Shown here one piece after another: positions 51,602 to 53,783 of a stretch of DNA of 53,783 bases (position 1 is its first letter; every line of letters starts with the position of its first letter). Source of the DNA: a bacterium (GTDB taxonomy: Bacteria; SZUA-79; Acidulodesulfobacterales; Acidulodesulfobacteraceae); the NCBI GenBank assembly GCA_021812245.1, contig JAKAOK010000012.1, positions 1 to 53,783 of the forward strand. The letters run 5' to 3'. The notes below the pieces were generated by a model. It did no database searches, had not been told where the DNA came from, and saw only the letters and a list, made by a program, of their open reading frames with translations. The translations under genes were made by a program, and so were the position numbers.

Positions 51602-52456
51602 TTAAGATTTAGGTTTGTAAGCCCCTGCATCATACTCCCTGTAATACGAAAGAACCGTTTTTACGTAATTTTCGGTCTCCTCGAACGGCGGTACGCCGTT
51701 ATATTTATCGACATTTGCCGTTCCGGCATTATAAGCGGCAAGCGCAAGCTCTTCATTTCCGCCGTAAAGGTTTAAGAGGCTCTTAAGATACATCGTTCCG
51801 CCGAAAACGTTTCCTTCCGGGTCGTACGGATTGACGCCCAGTTCCTTTGCCGTAGCCGGCATAATCTGCATAAGCCCGACGGCTCCTTTGCCGGAAACCG
51901 CGTAAGGGTTGAATCCGGACTCGGTTTTTATTACGGCTTTTATCAGCCCGTAAGGAACGCCGTATATCTCCGAAGCTTTTTTTGCCAATCCGTCGGCCGT
52001 AACGTAATCTCCGTTTAAATTGCCGCCGTCTCCGCCGTTACCGCCGCCGCCTTTATTTTTTTCTAGATTATACGCCTGAAAAAGATTGTTGGACGCGGAA
52101 AGTTTAGATACCGAAGAACTCAATTCTTTAAGGCCGTCCTGCGCGATTAAAGAAGGGTGCTCTTTGAAATAATCCACTATCATCCTCGCAATGCCTATAC
52201 CTTTTCCGTAGCTTTCGTTGTTGGCCACGGCTTCGTAAAAAAGGGAATTAAAGATTTTATAACCCGTCCCTTTATCGACAAAAGAGCCCTTCCCTACTTC
52301 TTTCGACATAGAATCGAAAATCATATTCAAAAAAAGGCTTTCGAATTTAGTAGCGACGGTCTTTATTTCTTTAAGCTCCGCCGGAGAAACAGCCGGCGCT
52401 CCAGCTTTCAAAGAATTCGCCGCCTCCGAAGAATTTAAAGCATCCGTTATATTCAT
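51602..52456 (-). CDS. FlgJ-like protein: rod-binding domain fused to an SLT lytic transglycosylase
   Basis: 284 aa. The first ~110 residues match the rod-binding FlgJ domain ([53 protein letters not shown]). After a Gly/Asn linker comes an SLT domain with catalytic Glu in [31 protein letters not shown] and LALAAYNAG. In E. coli FlgJ the second domain is a glucosaminidase, so this is the transglycosylase version. Opens the peptidoglycan for the flagellar rod. Confidence 0.88.
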   Translation of the reverse strand: MNITDALNSSEAANSLKAGAPAVSPAELKEIKTVATKFESLFLNMIFDSMSKEVGKGSFVDKGTGYKIFNSLFYEAVANNESYGKGIGIARMIVDYFKEHPSLIAQDGLKELSSSVSKLSASNNLFQAYNLEKNKGGGGNGGDGGNLNGDYVTADGLAKKASEIYGVPYGLIKAVIKTESGFNPYAVSGKGAVGLMQIMPATAKELGVNPYDPEGNVFGGTMYLKSLLNLYGGNEELALAAYNAGTANVDKYNGVPPFEETENYVKTVLSYYREYDAGAYKPKS

Positions 52457-52715
52457 ATAGTTTTAAAATTTGCCGATATAATATATTAAAAAATTATATC
52501 ACAATCGGATTATTAATAAAAGTTTGCGGAAATTATTTTAATTCTTTAAAAATACCCCAACCGCCTTAGCTTGTCCATAGCCGCTTCTTTATTGCGGTTT
52601 CAGTTTGAACTTTATTTTATTTTTCTGTTCTTGCCGATTCTGCAAATCCCGGGCGAAGGCGTCGAGTTTAGGGAGTATTTGGTTCCGGCGCCGGTTTAAT
52701 GACGGTGGAGTTCTC
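52457..52715. other. Intergenic stretch upstream of flgJ
   Basis: Between the FlgJ-like gene and the HEPN gene. A stop-bounded minus-strand frame without a start codon (about 52570-52720) could encode SLNRRRNQILPKLDAFARDL, but no start, family or support is found. GC is higher than in its surroundings. No clear flgJ promoter was identified. Confidence 0.3.
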
Positions 52716-53138
52716 TTAGGAGAGGTTTTGCTCGATATTTATTTTTTCGTTGATAAATGTCTTTACCTGCCCGGCAATGGAAATAGCTTCTTTTGCGTCT
52801 TCCAATGTTATAATCTTTGAGGTAAACGGATATCTTGAATTTACGGCGTGCTTAGATAAAATATCAGGGTTAAATTTAAAAAGACTATTAAAACTTGGAT
52901 CTATTTTTTCGCAATCATTAATTAATCTCCCGATATCATGTATTTTGTTTTTATTAGTTTCTTTAATTTCAATGTCGTTAGAAACCAAGTATGCCTTAAG
53001 AAATTTCTCTACCGCCTGCTGCATAAGGAAACACACCGTAGTTTTAAACTCATTTGGGTTATTTTCAAAAAGTTGTTTTCCGGCGTTTAAGTTTTCATCC
53101 GCATATTTAATCCACTCCTCAACAGTCTCCTTATTCAT
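52716..53138 (-). CDS. HEPN-domain protein of a HEPN-MNT pair
   Basis: 140-aa all-helical HEPN protein: VEEWIKYADENLNAGKQLF, VCFLMQQAVEKFLKAYLV, HDIGRLINDCEKI, and the C-terminal NSRYPF. HEPN partners of MNT nucleotidyltransferases are toxins or substrate-binding partners. The canonical R-x4-6-H RNase motif is not obvious; SRYPF is the subgroup hallmark instead. ATGA overlap with the MNT gene and a GGGAGG Shine-Dalgarno. Confidence 0.85.
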   Translation of the reverse strand: MNKETVEEWIKYADENLNAGKQLFENNPNEFKTTVCFLMQQAVEKFLKAYLVSNDIEIKETNKNKIHDIGRLINDCEKIDPSFNSLFKFNPDILSKHAVNSRYPFTSKIITLEDAKEAISIAGQVKTFINEKINIEQNLS

Positions 53139-53467
53139 ACCGCCTCCCCATATTTAAGAGCATAATAAGTGATATTTCCAACATTATTATTCTTTTTAAG
53201 TTCACTATTAGAAGTTATTATTATATCGTTGCTTATATTTAATTTATTCATCCTTCTATTTAAAGTTACAAACAAACTGTTTTCGGCATCATGAGATATA
53301 TTTTGTTTTAATATGATAAAAAAATCGTAATCGCTGTCTTCGCGGAAATCGCTCCTTGCGCGTGAACCGAATAAAATAATCTTATCGACCTCATATCCGG
53401 CTTTTTCGACTTCTTCGGTAATTATTTTTTTTGCTATTTCTATGTTTTTATCTAATATCTTTTCCAT
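53135..53467 (-). CDS. MNT-type minimal nucleotidyltransferase
   Basis: 110-aa minimal nucleotidyltransferase: LFGSRARSDFREDSDYDFFII holds the GSxARxDxxxDSDxD catalytic signature with both metal-binding Asp residues. In characterised pairs the MNT protein AMPylates and silences the HEPN toxin. Translated before, and coupled to, the HEPN gene. Confidence 0.9.
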   Translation of the reverse strand: MEKILDKNIEIAKKIITEEVEKAGYEVDKIILFGSRARSDFREDSDYDFFIILKQNISHDAENSLFVTLNRRMNKLNISNDIIITSNSELKKNNNVGNITYYALKYGEAV

Positions 53468-53631
53468 AATAGTTAATTATAGCATATTTTTACTTTATAA
53501 AATAACCGCTTAAATCTTCGATATCTGAACTGAACCCAATGTCAAGATAGTTTTTTTGTTTTTCTTATTCCTGATATTTTTATATGGTCTTTATACATGC
53601 ATTAGTTAATTTAACTGCGGGTAGCTTCTCC

Positions 53632-53783
53632 TTAAAACCTCGCCTCTACCGCGATATCCTCGAAGAGCCCCTTGCCGTAAACACCGTAAGGGACGCGCCT
53701 AAGCCTCCAGCCCAGCGCGAAGTTTAAACTCAGGCTGCTTCCTATGTTTGCCTTAAGCCTGCCCCCTATGCTCTCCAATACCG
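53632..53783 (-). CDS. Partial outer-membrane beta-barrel-like protein (C-terminal end)
   Basis: An open frame enters from the right window edge and ends at TAA 53634-53632, giving 49 residues: SIGGRLKANIGSSLSLNFAL, then GWRLRRVPYGVYG and the end FEDIAVEARF. Alternating polar/hydrophobic strands and a terminal Phe are the outer-membrane barrel signature; it could be an autotransporter or an OmpA/porin-like barrel. The stretch is clearly more GC-rich than the rest of the window. The N-terminal part is outside, so family cannot be named. The gap 53468-53631 shows nothing else. Confidence 0.55.
   Translation of the reverse strand, partial: VLESIGGRLKANIGSSLSLNFALGWRLRRVPYGVYGKGLFEDIAVEARF

Noticed and set aside
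52570-52720. A short gene between flgJ and the HEPN gene (SLNRRRNQILPKLDAFARDL frame)
   Set aside because: The frame has no start codon, overlaps the HEPN 3' end and matches nothing I recognise; kept only as an intergenic note.

Overview
The window is about 54 kb of AT-rich bacterial chromosome from a Gram-negative organism. It carries LPS heptose activation, outer-membrane-type proteins, several lipoproteins, a TrbI/VirB10-type envelope-spanning secretion system, flagellar genes, DksA, c-type cytochrome, cobalamin and futalosine-menaquinone genes. The mix (MqnC, TIGR03960-type radical SAM, GH57, CZB chemoreceptor, many hybrid signalling proteins) suits a Desulfobacterota / former Deltaproteobacteria-like lineage. 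That placement is inference and no marker gene here fixes it.

Layout. 1-501: a tRNA-Ser gene on the minus strand followed by a 151-bp tandem repeat array; each unit contains the last 18 nt of the tRNA. 768-2444: rfaE2 and a PAS-GGDEF diguanylate cyclase on plus. 2453-20069, nearly all minus: cbiB, a small envelope protein, a large beta-propeller-like lipoprotein, GH57 glycosidase coupled to a soluble CZB chemoreceptor, a YfgM-like TPR protein, PHP phosphoesterase, a short miaB, IHF/HU, priA, hemL, an alpha/beta hydrolase and a lipoprotein cytochrome c, with a plus-strand tRNA-Ala. 20351-25194: TIGR03960 radical SAM (minus), site-2 protease and scpA (plus), rluB (minus). 25191-27590: a TPP-riboswitch operon with a CofH-like radical SAM protein, thiS and thiG, continuing into rluB. 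28520-30282: a type II restriction-modification pair.

30404-43913 is the main accessory block, a 13-gene minus-strand type IV secretion locus. In transcription order it holds a VirB2/TrbC-like pilin, VirB3, VirB4, VirB5/TrbJ-like, VirB6/TrbL, VirB8/TrbF, VirB10/TrbI, a MoxR-type AAA+ ATPase, VirD4, a small membrane protein, VirB9/TrbG, a large lipoprotein and a lytic transglycosylase. No relaxase and no VirB11 were found in the window; a MoxR ATPase is coupled to VirD4 by an ATGA overlap. 44304-48939 is a signalling cluster (DksA, two receivers, a hybrid kinase with an N-terminal Rossmann-like domain, YbgC-type thioesterase). Then come mqnC, a fliI/flgJ pair, a HEPN-MNT toxin-antitoxin pair, and the C-terminal end of an outer-membrane beta-barrel-like gene cut by the window edge.

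Intergenic spaces are seeded with small non-coding inverted-repeat elements. One family has 20-bp termini CCCAAATCCCGATTTAGAAA, a second has termini starting CGGAATTATGCACTTGACAA, and a third is a diverged relative of the first. They carry interchangeable internal palindromic modules, and several sit between genes of the T4SS locus. The observations most worth following are the tRNA-Ser trailer repeats with sequence antisense to the tRNA T-arm, the CofH-like protein in a ThiH position under TPP control, the MoxR-containing T4SS, and an in-frame palindromic insertion inside rluB.
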